10,923 bases of DNA, taken from positions 1 to 10,923 of the forward strand of contig CAJKFS010000060.1 of NCBI GenBank assembly GCA_905199225.1, given 5' to 3'. Made by a program: the position numbers and the translations under genes. A model generated the notes under the pieces. That model saw nothing but the letters and a program-made list of their open reading frames with translations, was not told where the DNA came from and did not search any database. Source of the DNA: an uncultured Collinsella sp. GTDB taxonomy: Bacteria; Actinomycetota; Coriobacteriia; Coriobacteriales; Coriobacteriaceae. Positions 1-5,536 of the stretch are shown in pieces. How positions within the stretch are numbered: the first letter of the stretch is position 1; each line of letters opens with the position of its first letter.

Positions 1-738
1 GTGGGCGGCGGTGCTGATTCGCAATATAGGTGGTGTCGAAAGGGCCTAGGACTCAGTTGGGTGCGCTGCCCGTCCGAGGACGGCACCGCCTCAAATTTAT
101 GGCGTCGAGACGCTTTGGTTTTGGGCGGAGACCTTGACCGTTTTTGTTCAGATGTTTGCGGGATGCGTTACGGCAATAGATTTATAGCGGTATCGCAACT
201 CGTTCCATTGGGCGCCGCGTCGCCTTTTGAGGTCGAGGCGTATTTGCTACTTGCACTGCCGCGATCCCTGGGAGGCGAAGGTTTTTGCGGCATAGAGCTT
301 AATGTTGAAGTGATGCTAAGCACAAGTGCTCGAGCGATTGTGGGAAAGTCCCGTGTATATATCGACCTACTTCTTTCTTCGCCGGACGGCAGGCGACAGG
401 TGGCCATTGAATGTCAGGGAAAGGCCTCGCACGGACGCGCAGGGGATGGCTTGCGTGACGCTGACCGCATGACGGCCCTTCAGGCCATGGGCTACGATGT
501 ACTTCTCCTGACACACAGACAGATATCCGATGAGGGTAGATTCCACGCGATCGTTAAGGCCGTATGCAGGATGCTCGATGCTGAATATCGTGATAAAAGC
601 TCAGATGAGCAAAGGGCTGAGACATTACTCCGGTCTGAACTATTCGTTGACTGGACAAAATTGGGAGTAATTGACGGAAAGATGCCCGTTAGACACAAAA
701 CAGCTCGATCGTGGACGGCTGCGGTTCTAAGTGAGTAG
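1..738 (+). CDS. DUF559/Vsr-like nuclease-fold protein, probably 5'-truncated by the window edge
   Basis: The frame is open from base 1 (a GTG) to TAG at 736-738 and gives 245 residues. No start or ribosome site can be judged, so the true start probably lies upstream. Numbering from base 1, the core is E77 after 'ASPFE', then D122 in 'VYIDLLL', E137-C-Q139-G, H144, D153, R156 and a 'GYDVLLLTHRQ' strand at 164-174. This order (E, D, ExxG, H, D..R, GY-V) matches DUF559/Vsr-like PD-(D/E)XK folds, but Gln sits where Lys or Asp is usual. From memory, Coriobacteriia carry many proteins with the block 'SASPxE...LLLxLPxxLGGxG' before this core, and 'AASPFEVEAYLLLALPRSLG' here resembles it. No partner gene is visible in the window. 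Composition is AT-richer than downstream genes, suggesting transfer. Function is unknown; an enzymatic role is inference only. Confidence 0.55.
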   Translation: MGGGADSQYRWCRKGLGLSWVRCPSEDGTASNLWRRDALVLGGDLDRFCSDVCGMRYGNRFIAVSQLVPLGAASPFEVEAYLLLALPRSLGGEGFCGIELNVEVMLSTSARAIVGKSRVYIDLLLSSPDGRRQVAIECQGKASHGRAGDGLRDADRMTALQAMGYDVLLLTHRQISDEGRFHAIVKAVCRMLDAEYRDKSSDEQRAETLLRSELFVDWTKLGVIDGKMPVRHKTARSWTAAVLSE

Positions 739-849
739 GCTTTTGGCACTTTGGCGACCAGGCCGTTTTGAAACAAGTCATTTACCTGCGACTTTATAAA
801 GCAATACGGATGGTCTGCTCGGCAAGTTTCGAAAAGTCTACTCACTTAG
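727..849. repeat. Long imperfect inverted repeat (hairpin or MITE-like element) overlapping the end of the first gene
   Basis: The outer arms CTAAGTGAGTAGGCTTTT (727-744) and AAAAGTCTACTCACTTAG (832-849) are reverse complements at 17 of 18 positions. The similarity continues inward with small gaps: ACTTTGGCGACCAG (748-761) mirrors CTGCTCGGCAAGT (816-828), and CCGTTTTG (763-770) mirrors CAATACGG (802-809). The core has a further 5-bp pair, AAGTC (775-779) with GACTT (790-794). The whole 123 bp could fold as one long hairpin. The left arm contains the stop codon of the upstream gene. I see no obvious target-site duplication and no ORF inside. It may be a small non-autonomous element, a structured RNA or a processing/termination element; the sequence does not decide. 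Confidence 0.6.
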
Positions 850-912
850 TTTTTGACGAGAGACCGATGCCGAAGATAGCTCTATTTCAGGGCGTTAACG
901 AGTCCTCGAGAC

Positions 913-946
913 ACAAAAAGGCCCGAACCAATACGGTCCGGGCCTT
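913..946 (-). terminator. Intrinsic terminator of the rubrerythrin gene
   Basis: The arms are 918-929 and 935-946, 12 bp with one mismatch and a 5-nt loop. On the minus strand the stem is followed by TTTTTGTGT, a good U-tract. It lies 35 nt past the rubrerythrin stop, as expected for its terminator. Confidence 0.85.
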
Positions 947-980
947 CTTCGAGCTAGAGGTTATGTCTCAGGCAGTTGGC

Positions 981-1541
981 TTAGCCAAAGTAGCGCTTGA
1001 GCAGGCCGGCGAAAGCCTTGCCGTGGCGAGCCTCGTCGCGGGCCATCTCGTGCACGGTGTCGTGGATAGCATCGAGACCGGCGGCCTTGGCGCGCTTGGC
1101 AAGATCGGTCTTGCCGGCGGTGGCGCCATTCTCGGCCTCAACGCGCATCTCGAGGTTCTTCTTGGTGGAATCGGTCACGACCTCGCCCAGGAGCTCGGCG
1201 AACTTGGCGGCATGCTCGGCCTCCTCGTGGGCAGCCTTCTCCCAGTACAGGCCGATCTCGGGATAACCCTCGCGATGAGCAACGCGAGCCATGGCCAGGT
1301 ACATACCGACCTCGGAGCACTCGCCCTCAAAGTTGGCGCGCAGATCGGCAACGATGTCCTCGGAGACGCCCTCCATCTTGGCGACGCCCACGACGTGCTC
1401 GGCAGCCCACTCGAGCTGGCCCTCCTCCTGCTTCAGGAAGCGAGAGCCAGGAACGCCGCACTGGGGGCACTTGAAATCCTCGGGCAGCTGGTCGCCGTCG
1501 AACTCTTCCACATAACCGCAAACGGGGCAAACAAACTTCAT
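981..1541 (-). CDS. rbr: Rubrerythrin, reverse type (N-terminal rubredoxin domain)
   Basis: This 186-residue protein has an N-terminal rubredoxin-like iron site, C5-P-V-C8-G-Y and C25-P-Q-C28-G-V-P, then a ferritin-like four-helix domain. The di-iron site is visible as E74/E77, E106-E-A-E109-H110 and later E165, D169-E170-A-R-H173. Putting the rubredoxin domain first marks the reverse rubrerythrin group, which in anaerobes acts as the terminal NAD(P)H-linked peroxidase that reduces H2O2 (and O2) in the cytoplasm, with electrons from partner flavoproteins not seen here. The ATG at 1541 is supported by an AAAGGA ribosome site 6 nt upstream on the minus strand. It is monocistronic, with a promoter at 1627-1654 and terminator at 913-946, and divergent from the alcohol dehydrogenase operon. 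No key residue looks missing. Peroxidase function is inferred from family membership. Confidence 0.95.
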   Translation of the reverse strand: MKFVCPVCGYVEEFDGDQLPEDFKCPQCGVPGSRFLKQEEGQLEWAAEHVVGVAKMEGVSEDIVADLRANFEGECSEVGMYLAMARVAHREGYPEIGLYWEKAAHEEAEHAAKFAELLGEVVTDSTKKNLEMRVEAENGATAGKTDLAKRAKAAGLDAIHDTVHEMARDEARHGKAFAGLLKRYFG

Positions 1542-1576
1542 GATTCGATCCTTTCGATCGATGGCGATGGTGCGCT

Positions 1577-1608
1577 CGTCCGGGTCCCGTAAGGGCCCTC
1601 TCCGGACG
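1577..1608 (-). promoter_or_regulatory. Hairpin in the rubrerythrin 5' leader
   Basis: The complementary arms CGTCCGG (1577-1583) and CCGGACG (1602-1608) enclose an 18-nt loop rich in GGG/CCC that can pair further. It lies in the roughly 80-nt leader predicted between the promoter and the rubrerythrin start. Nearer the gene, CGATC/GATCG flank the ribosome site (about 1545-1559). These may stabilise the mRNA or control translation. No U-tract follows, so it is not a terminator. Confidence 0.45.
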
Positions 1609-1626
1609 TGCGTCTTGACGAGTTCT

Positions 1627-1654
1627 ATTATCCATAAATGAGACCGAATGTGAA
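1627..1654 (-). promoter_or_regulatory. Predicted sigma-A-type promoter of the rubrerythrin gene
   Basis: Read on the minus strand, -35 TTCACA (1654-1649) and -10 GATAAT (1632-1627) are each one base from consensus and separated by 16 bp. Transcription would begin near 1620, giving a leader of about 80 nt. I saw no clear PerR-type box in the flanking AT-rich DNA. Confidence 0.6.
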
Positions 1655-1700
1655 GCCTATTAGGAATGATTTTTAATAAAACACTTTAAGCATGTGTAGA

Positions 1701-1716
1701 TGTTGATTGATTAACG
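1701..1716. promoter_or_regulatory. Upstream Rex-like palindrome (operator 1)
   Basis: TGTTGATTGATTAACG has the form TGTTGA-N4-TTAACg, an imperfect palindrome close to the TGTTAA-N4-TTAACA pattern known for Rex, the NADH-sensing repressor of fermentation genes. Its left half TGTTGATTG is also an exact reverse complement of CAATCAACA in the second site (1772-1780). It sits just upstream of the proposed -35 of the dehydrogenase operon. Confidence 0.45.
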
Positions 1717-1721
1717 ATTGC

Positions 1722-1752
1722 TAGACCTCGTGCGACCTCCGATGAGTACAAT
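1722..1752 (+). promoter_or_regulatory. Candidate promoter of the alcohol/aldehyde dehydrogenase operon
   Basis: A good -10, TACAAT, lies at 1747-1752. The best -35 is weak: TAGACC at 1722-1727, 19 bp away. A weak -35 suits a regulated or activator-dependent promoter. The start point would be near 1759, placing one palindrome just upstream of the -35 and the other just downstream of the transcription start. Confidence 0.4.
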
Positions 1753-1764
1753 CGGTCGAGCAAA

Positions 1765-1780
1765 TGTTGACCAATCAACA
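1765..1780. promoter_or_regulatory. Downstream Rex-like palindrome (operator 2)
   Basis: TGTTGACCAATCAACA is a perfect dyad with 6-bp arms (TGTTGA/TCAACA) around CCAA. It lies between the predicted start point and the ribosome site at 1785-1790, a classic repressor position. Its centre is 64 bp from that of the first palindrome, about six helical turns, which would allow cooperative or looped binding. Confidence 0.55.
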
Positions 1781-1798
1781 AATGAAGGAGCTTCCTTT

Positions 1799-3019
1799 AT
1801 GCATCTAGCCCGCCGCGCCTGGTGCCGAACGTATCAAACGGTTTTTCGCATCGCATTGCCGGTGCTGCCCTATACCGAGCCACGCATTTTAGAGCACGCT
1901 GAGGAAGTGCCCGCAGTGCTTCAAAAGCGTTCAATACACCATGTTCTTATCGTGACAGATCCCGGCATTGCCCGTCTGGGGCTCACGGCACCGCTCGAGA
2001 CAGCGCTCGCGTCCAAGGGAATTAGCGCTGCGGTCTATGCCGAAACACGTGCGAACCCCACGGTCTCAAACGTGGAGGAAGCGGCATCTCTGTATCGAGA
2101 GAGCGCCTGCCAGGCCATTATCGGCTTTGGCGGCGGTTCGGCCATGGACTGCGCCAAGGGCGTGGGCGCGCGCATCGCGCAGCCAAAGAAGCCCATCAAC
2201 AAGATGCGCGGCCTGTTGCGTATCCATCGTCGCCTGCCGCTGCTCATCGCCGTTCCCACCACGGCGGGCACGGGAAGCGAGGTCACGCTTGCAGCGGTAA
2301 TTACCGACGACGAGACGCACTACAAGTATCCCATTAACGACTTTGTGCTGATCCCGCGCTTTGCGGTGCACGACCCCGAGTTTACGCGCGGCCTGCCCGC
2401 CTCCATTACGGGGCAAACGGGCATGGACGCCCTGACGCATGCCGTCGAGGCCTTTATCGGGCGCAGCACCACGCCCTATACGCGCAAGATGGCGCGCCAG
2501 GCGGTGCAGCTCATCCACGACAATTTGCTCGAGGCCTATGAGTGCGGTGGCAACATGTGTGCGCGTCGCAATATGCTTTCGGCGGCGTATAAGGCGGGCG
2601 TTGCGTTTACCCGCTCCTATGTTGGATACGTTCACGCCATCGCACACAGCTTGGGTGGGCGTTACGGGATTCCGCACGGCTTGGCCAACGCTATCATCCT
2701 GCCGCACATGCTTCGCGCTTATGGTGACGCCGCCGCCCCCAAGCTTGCCGATCTTGCTCGCATGGCGGGCATTGCGCCGGCTACCGCGCAGGACAGTCTT
2801 GCGGCCGAGGCCTTTATCGATTGGGTCGACCGCATGAACGCCGCCTTGGGCATACCCAAATATGTGACGGGCATTCGCCGCTCCGATATTCCACAAATGG
2901 CGGCCCATGCCGATGCCGAGGCCAATCCGCTATACCCCGTTCCGCTTCTAATGGACCGCTTGGAGCTCGAGCATATGTACGAGGTCGTTGCAGGTGGTAT
3001 GTTTGAGGACGAGAATTAG
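1799..3019 (+). CDS. Iron-containing (group III) alcohol dehydrogenase
   Basis: This 406-residue protein belongs to the Fe-type alcohol dehydrogenases, cytoplasmic enzymes that interconvert alcohols and aldehydes with NAD(P)H. The N-terminal half carries the nucleotide-binding GGGSAMD (111-117) and PTTAGTGSE (153-161). Metal ligands fit the FucO pattern: D210 and H214 in 'GMDALTHAVE', H279 in 'GYVHAIAHSLGG' and H293 in 'IPHG'. The start is the ATG at 1799, chosen over an in-frame upstream start at 1718 because AAGGAG (1785-1790) precedes it by 8 nt and the upstream stretch overlaps promoter and operator DNA. The stop is 8 bp before the aldehyde dehydrogenase start, so the two are surely co-transcribed. 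Length is normal or slightly long for the family. The substrate cannot be told from sequence; a partner reaction with the next gene (alcohol to aldehyde to acid, or the reverse) is inferred. Confidence 0.93.
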   Translation: MHLARRAWCRTYQTVFRIALPVLPYTEPRILEHAEEVPAVLQKRSIHHVLIVTDPGIARLGLTAPLETALASKGISAAVYAETRANPTVSNVEEAASLYRESACQAIIGFGGGSAMDCAKGVGARIAQPKKPINKMRGLLRIHRRLPLLIAVPTTAGTGSEVTLAAVITDDETHYKYPINDFVLIPRFAVHDPEFTRGLPASITGQTGMDALTHAVEAFIGRSTTPYTRKMARQAVQLIHDNLLEAYECGGNMCARRNMLSAAYKAGVAFTRSYVGYVHAIAHSLGGRYGIPHGLANAIILPHMLRAYGDAAAPKLADLARMAGIAPATAQDSLAAEAFIDWVDRMNAALGIPKYVTGIRRSDIPQMAAHADAEANPLYPVPLLMDRLELEHMYEVVAGGMFEDEN

Positions 3020-3027
3020 GAGGGTCC

Positions 3028-4407
3028 ATGAACACCGAGGAAATTGCGCGCATCGTCGGCGATCAGCGCGCCTACTTTAAGACGCACGCCACGTTTGATG
3101 TCGATGCTCGACGTCGCGCGCTCGTGAGTTTACGCGATGCGGTGCGGGCCCACGAGGCCGATATCGCTCATGCGCTCAAGACCGATTTGGGAAAGTCGCA
3201 TGACGAGGCCTATATGTGCGAGATTGGCACATCGCTTTCCGAGATTCGACATCAGATCGCTCACGTGGTTCGATGGAGTCGTCCGCGCCTGCGTCCGTGC
3301 GACCTCGCTAACGCCGTGAGCGTGTGCAAAACGCAAACCGTGCCCTATGGCGTCACGCTCATCATGGCGCCCTGGAACTATCCGTTTTTGCTGACGCTCG
3401 AGCCGCTCGCTGGCGCCCTTGCCGCGGGCAATACCGTGGTCATCAAGCCGAGCGCCTATGCTCCGGCATCGAGCGCGGTGCTCAGGCAAATCTGTGAAGA
3501 GGCATTTGATCCGCGCCTGGTGACGGTTGTCGAGGGCGGGCGCGCCGAGAACGAAGCGCTGCTCGATGAGCACTGGGACAAGATCTTCTTTACCGGTAGC
3601 GTTCCGGTCGGCAAACTCGTTATGGAGCGCGCAAGTAAAAACCTTACGCCTGTGACGCTTGAGCTGGGCGGAAAGAGTCCCTGCATCGTGGATGCGACGG
3701 CAAACTTGAAGGTTGCGGCACGGCGTATCGCCTTTGGTAAATGGCTCAACGTGGGGCAGACCTGCGTGGCGCCCGACTACCTGCTGGTCGATACGCGCGT
3801 GCACGACGAGCTGCTGGGCCTCATCAAGGAGGAGGTCCGCCGTATGTTTGGCGAGTATCCGCTCGATAACGAGGGCTACGGTCATATTGTCAACGCCAAG
3901 CATTTTGCGCGCGTGCGCGGGCTGATCGATCCCGATAAGGTCGTGCTTGGAGGTACCGCGCGCGAGGCCTCGCTCAAGATCGAGCCGACGATTTTGGACG
4001 GCGTGTCCCCCGATGACGCCGTGATGCAGGAGGAGATCTTCGGCCCCATTTTGCCAGTGCTGACGTTTGAGAGCCTTGACGAGGCCGAAGCGTTTATTAC
4101 GGATCGTCCGACGCCGCTGGCCCTGTATATCTTTAGCCAGGACCGTTCGGTTCAGCAACGCTTTGTGCGCTACGTGCCCTTTGGCGGCGGCTGCGTCAAC
4201 GACACCATCATGCACTTGGCTACGAGCCATATGGGCTTTGGCGGCATGGGAGCGAGCGGTATGGGGCAGTACCATGGACGCGAGAGCTTCGATACGTTTA
4301 GCCACAAGAAGAGCATCGTGAATAAGGCAACGTGGCTGGACGTGCCATTCCGCTACGCTCCTTACGCAAGCTGGAAGCACAAGTTCGTGCGCATGTTTGT
4401 GCATTAG
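3028..4407 (+). CDS. NAD(P)-dependent aldehyde dehydrogenase, class-3-like
   Basis: This 459-residue enzyme oxidises aldehydes to acids with NAD(P)+. The expected landmarks are present in order: the oxyanion Asn in APWNYPF (N117), K140 in 'VIKPS', the cofactor loop FTGS (188-191), general base E212 in 'LELGGKSP', catalytic C246 in 'GQTCVAPDY' and 'EEIFGP' (335-340). The short length and the APWNYPF and GQTCVAPDY signatures place it with ALDH3/YwdH/AlkH-type enzymes, which often use medium-chain, fatty or aromatic aldehydes. The final 'FRYAPYASWKHK' resembles the RYPPY tail of that class, without the membrane anchor of the mammalian microsomal form. The ribosome site AGGAGG (3018-3023) overlaps the end of the preceding stop codon, showing tight operon coupling. 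All catalytic residues are intact. The substrate is unknown. Confidence 0.93.
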   Translation: MNTEEIARIVGDQRAYFKTHATFDVDARRRALVSLRDAVRAHEADIAHALKTDLGKSHDEAYMCEIGTSLSEIRHQIAHVVRWSRPRLRPCDLANAVSVCKTQTVPYGVTLIMAPWNYPFLLTLEPLAGALAAGNTVVIKPSAYAPASSAVLRQICEEAFDPRLVTVVEGGRAENEALLDEHWDKIFFTGSVPVGKLVMERASKNLTPVTLELGGKSPCIVDATANLKVAARRIAFGKWLNVGQTCVAPDYLLVDTRVHDELLGLIKEEVRRMFGEYPLDNEGYGHIVNAKHFARVRGLIDPDKVVLGGTAREASLKIEPTILDGVSPDDAVMQEEIFGPILPVLTFESLDEAEAFITDRPTPLALYIFSQDRSVQQRFVRYVPFGGGCVNDTIMHLATSHMGFGGMGASGMGQYHGRESFDTFSHKKSIVNKATWLDVPFRYAPYASWKHKFVRMFVH

Positions 4408-4430
4408 AATCAGATGACATAGGGATAAAC

Positions 4431-4467
4431 AAAGTGGCCGCCCCCGCGTAAGCGAAGACGGCCATTT
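4431..4467 (+). terminator. Probable terminator of the dehydrogenase operon
   Basis: The arms AAAGTGGCCG (4431-4440) and CGGCCATTT (4459-4467) pair with a G-U wobble, and the loop contains a small CGC-GTAA-GCG stem. The U-tract is short (ATTTCTC), so termination may be leaky, letting some transcripts reach the small genes downstream. An A-run on the other side makes it potentially bidirectional. Confidence 0.55.
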
Positions 4468-4473
4468 CTCACG

Positions 4474-4653
4474 ATGAAAACGTGTATCGGAGTTGGCAAG
4501 ACCCGCTGCCACGGGTGCCATCCGTGTTCCTATCTTATCTGCAAGCGTTCCGTTGCGCAAGCGTTGCGGCAAACGATTGAAAGACGCAGACAGGATGAAT
4601 TTGTGTCCGCACGGGCCCGTAGACTTCTCAACTACGTTGTGGATGCTCGCTAA
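4474..4653 (+). CDS. Small Cys-rich hypothetical protein (59 aa)
   Basis: ATG at 4474 to TAA at 4651-4653 encodes 59 residues. The N-terminal third is Cys-rich: C4, then 'RCHGCHPCSYLIC' with C12, C15, C18 and C23 plus H13 and H16, which could hold zinc or an iron-sulfur cluster. The rest is a basic, helix-prone stretch ('QTIERRRQDEF...ARARRLLNYVV'). The ORF ends 18 bp before the next small gene, as in an operon. Against it, there is no clear ribosome site, the start lies just beyond the terminator-like hairpin, and codon use (several AGA arginines) is unlike the neighbours. I do not recognise a family. It could be a real small regulator, a remnant or a chance ORF. Confidence 0.4.
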   Translation: MKTCIGVGKTRCHGCHPCSYLICKRSVAQALRQTIERRRQDEFVSARARRLLNYVVDAR

Positions 4654-4671
4654 TCGGTAATGGAGGCGCAC

Positions 4672-4851
4672 GTGTTTGATGACGATAACCTGTTCGATCT
4701 GACAGACGATCCGTTTGAGTGGGATATGCTACTCGATGACGATGAGTTGGAGCAGGACCGTAAGAAGCGGCAGGGCAAGAAGACGCGGGATGACGCTTCG
4801 AAAAAGCAGGACAAGCGTCGCCGAGGTCTGTTCGGCGGGCTCTTTGGGTGA
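4672..4851 (+). CDS. Small charged hypothetical protein (59 aa), acidic N-terminus, basic C-terminus
   Basis: I chose the GTG at 4672 because GGAGG (4662-4666) lies 5 nt before it; an in-frame ATG at 4660 would lack a ribosome site. The 59 residues split sharply. The first half is acidic and aromatic ('FDDDNLFDLTDDPFEWDMLL', then DDDELEQD), the second is Lys/Arg-rich, and the protein ends in the hydrophobic glycine repeat GLFGGLFG. There is no signal peptide or clear membrane span. Codon use resembles the neighbouring genes, and the strongly patterned charge supports real coding. It lies 18 bp after the Cys-rich ORF and 66 bp before the phosphoesterase. I recognise no named family. Binding to a basic partner or the membrane is conceivable but unsupported. 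Confidence 0.65.
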   Translation: MFDDDNLFDLTDDPFEWDMLLDDDELEQDRKKRQGKKTRDDASKKQDKRRRGLFGGLFG

Positions 4852-4877
4852 CTGTCTCATCGCCGCGTCTGTATACT
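4849..4877 (+). promoter_or_regulatory. Candidate promoter of the metallophosphoesterase gene
   Basis: -10 TATACT (4872-4877) is preceded by a weak -35, GTGACT (4849-4854), at 17 bp spacing. It overlaps the end of the preceding small gene and would start transcription near 4884, about 34 nt before the ATG. Confidence 0.4.
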
Positions 4878-4917
4878 AAACAGGTCTTATACGCGTTGCG
4901 AAATGAGGACAGAGACG

Positions 4918-5463
4918 ATGATGTGGTTTACCGCCGACCTGCACCTGGGCGATACGAATATCTTGCACGACATGGATCGACCGTTTGATTCGGTCGAGGA
5001 GATGAACCGCAAGGTCATCGATGCCATCAATGAGTGCGTGGCTGTGGACGACCGCCTCTATATCTTGGGAGACTTTACCTATCGTTTGCCCCTGGCGGAG
5101 GCGGTGCGCCTGCGCGAGCGCATCGAATGTCAGAACGTAACGCTCATCCGCGGTAACCATGACGGCGACTGGGAAGATCCAGACGCGCCGCACATTTGGG
5201 ATGAGGTGCGCGATTATCTGGAGGTCGCCCCCGGTTACGCGAAGGGCCATCGCCTGGTAATGAGCCATTACCCCATGCTCAGCTGGAACGCCAAGGCGCG
5301 TGGCGCCATCATGTTGCACGGGCATATCCACAGCAGGGGAGACCGCACCAACGCGCGCAACCGCGATCGCGAGCGCCCCATCTTTCGCTATGATGTCGGC
5401 CTCGATGCCAACGAGTACAAGCCCGTAAGCCGTGACCAAATCCTAGGCTTCTTTGGACTGTAG
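4918..5463 (+). CDS. Calcineurin-like metallophosphoesterase
   Basis: This 181-residue protein of the calcineurin-like superfamily has all five signature blocks: D7-L-H9 ('TADLHLGD'), G51-D52 ('LGDFT'), G79-N80-H81-D82, H117 ('MSHYP') and G135-H136-I-H138. These bind two metal ions (typically Mn/Fe) and hydrolyse a phosphoester. The short, single-domain form fits bacterial predicted phosphoesterases or nucleases; the true substrate (nucleotide, RNA end or phosphoprotein) cannot be deduced. I take ATG 4918 as the start because GAGG (4905-4908) lies 9 nt upstream. ATG 4921 is the alternative, and an ATG at 4903 would itself overlap the ribosome site. It appears monocistronic, with its own promoter and a strong hairpin 20 bp after the stop. 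Confidence 0.88.
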   Translation: MMWFTADLHLGDTNILHDMDRPFDSVEEMNRKVIDAINECVAVDDRLYILGDFTYRLPLAEAVRLRERIECQNVTLIRGNHDGDWEDPDAPHIWDEVRDYLEVAPGYAKGHRLVMSHYPMLSWNAKARGAIMLHGHIHSRGDRTNARNRDRERPIFRYDVGLDANEYKPVSRDQILGFFGL

Positions 5464-5482
5464 CTGTAAGTGCAGGTAGAAT
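5453..5482 (+). promoter_or_regulatory. Candidate promoter of the antiterminator gene
   Basis: -10 TAGAAT (5477-5482) is one base from consensus. The -35 TTGGAC (5453-5458) is poor, with 18 bp spacing, and overlaps the end of the phosphoesterase gene. Transcription would start near 5489, inside the following hairpin, so the hairpin would mainly act on read-through from upstream. Confidence 0.35.
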
Positions 5483-5483
5483 G

Positions 5484-5518
5484 AACGCGCCGCGCGGATG
5501 GTCTGTGCGGCGCGTTTC
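5484..5518 (+). terminator. Terminator-like hairpin after the metallophosphoesterase
   Basis: A perfect 10-bp stem AACGCGCCGC/GCGGCGCGTT (5484-5493 with 5507-5516) encloses a 13-nt loop and is followed only by TTTCAG. The stem is very strong but the U-tract short. It most likely ends the phosphoesterase transcript and shields the antiterminator gene from read-through. Confidence 0.55.
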
Positions 5519-5536
5519 AGTAGGAGCGATGAATCC

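Noticed and set aside
727..849. Insertion sequence or transposon ends
   Set aside because: No transposase and no target duplication are visible; only 31 bp lie between the arms, so at most it is a non-autonomous or structural repeat.
768..1592. A 274-codon plus-strand open frame across the rubrerythrin gene
   Set aside because: Overlaps the rubrerythrin gene, its terminator and its leader on the opposite strand; its Leu/Gly/Ala-rich sequence is a shadow.
2066..2908. A 280-codon minus-strand open frame within the alcohol dehydrogenase
   Set aside because: Antisense shadow with His/Arg-rich nonsense composition and no initiation signals.
3130..4671. A 513-codon open frame on the minus strand, antisense to the aldehyde dehydrogenase
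   Set aside because: Its sequence resembles no known family, it mirrors a fully conserved gene with intact catalytic motifs, and long antisense frames are expected in GC-rich DNA.
5484..5518. A second RAT controlling the antiterminator gene itself
   Set aside because: The stem is a perfect GC-rich hairpin lacking the TGTTACT and AGGCA internal-loop blocks.
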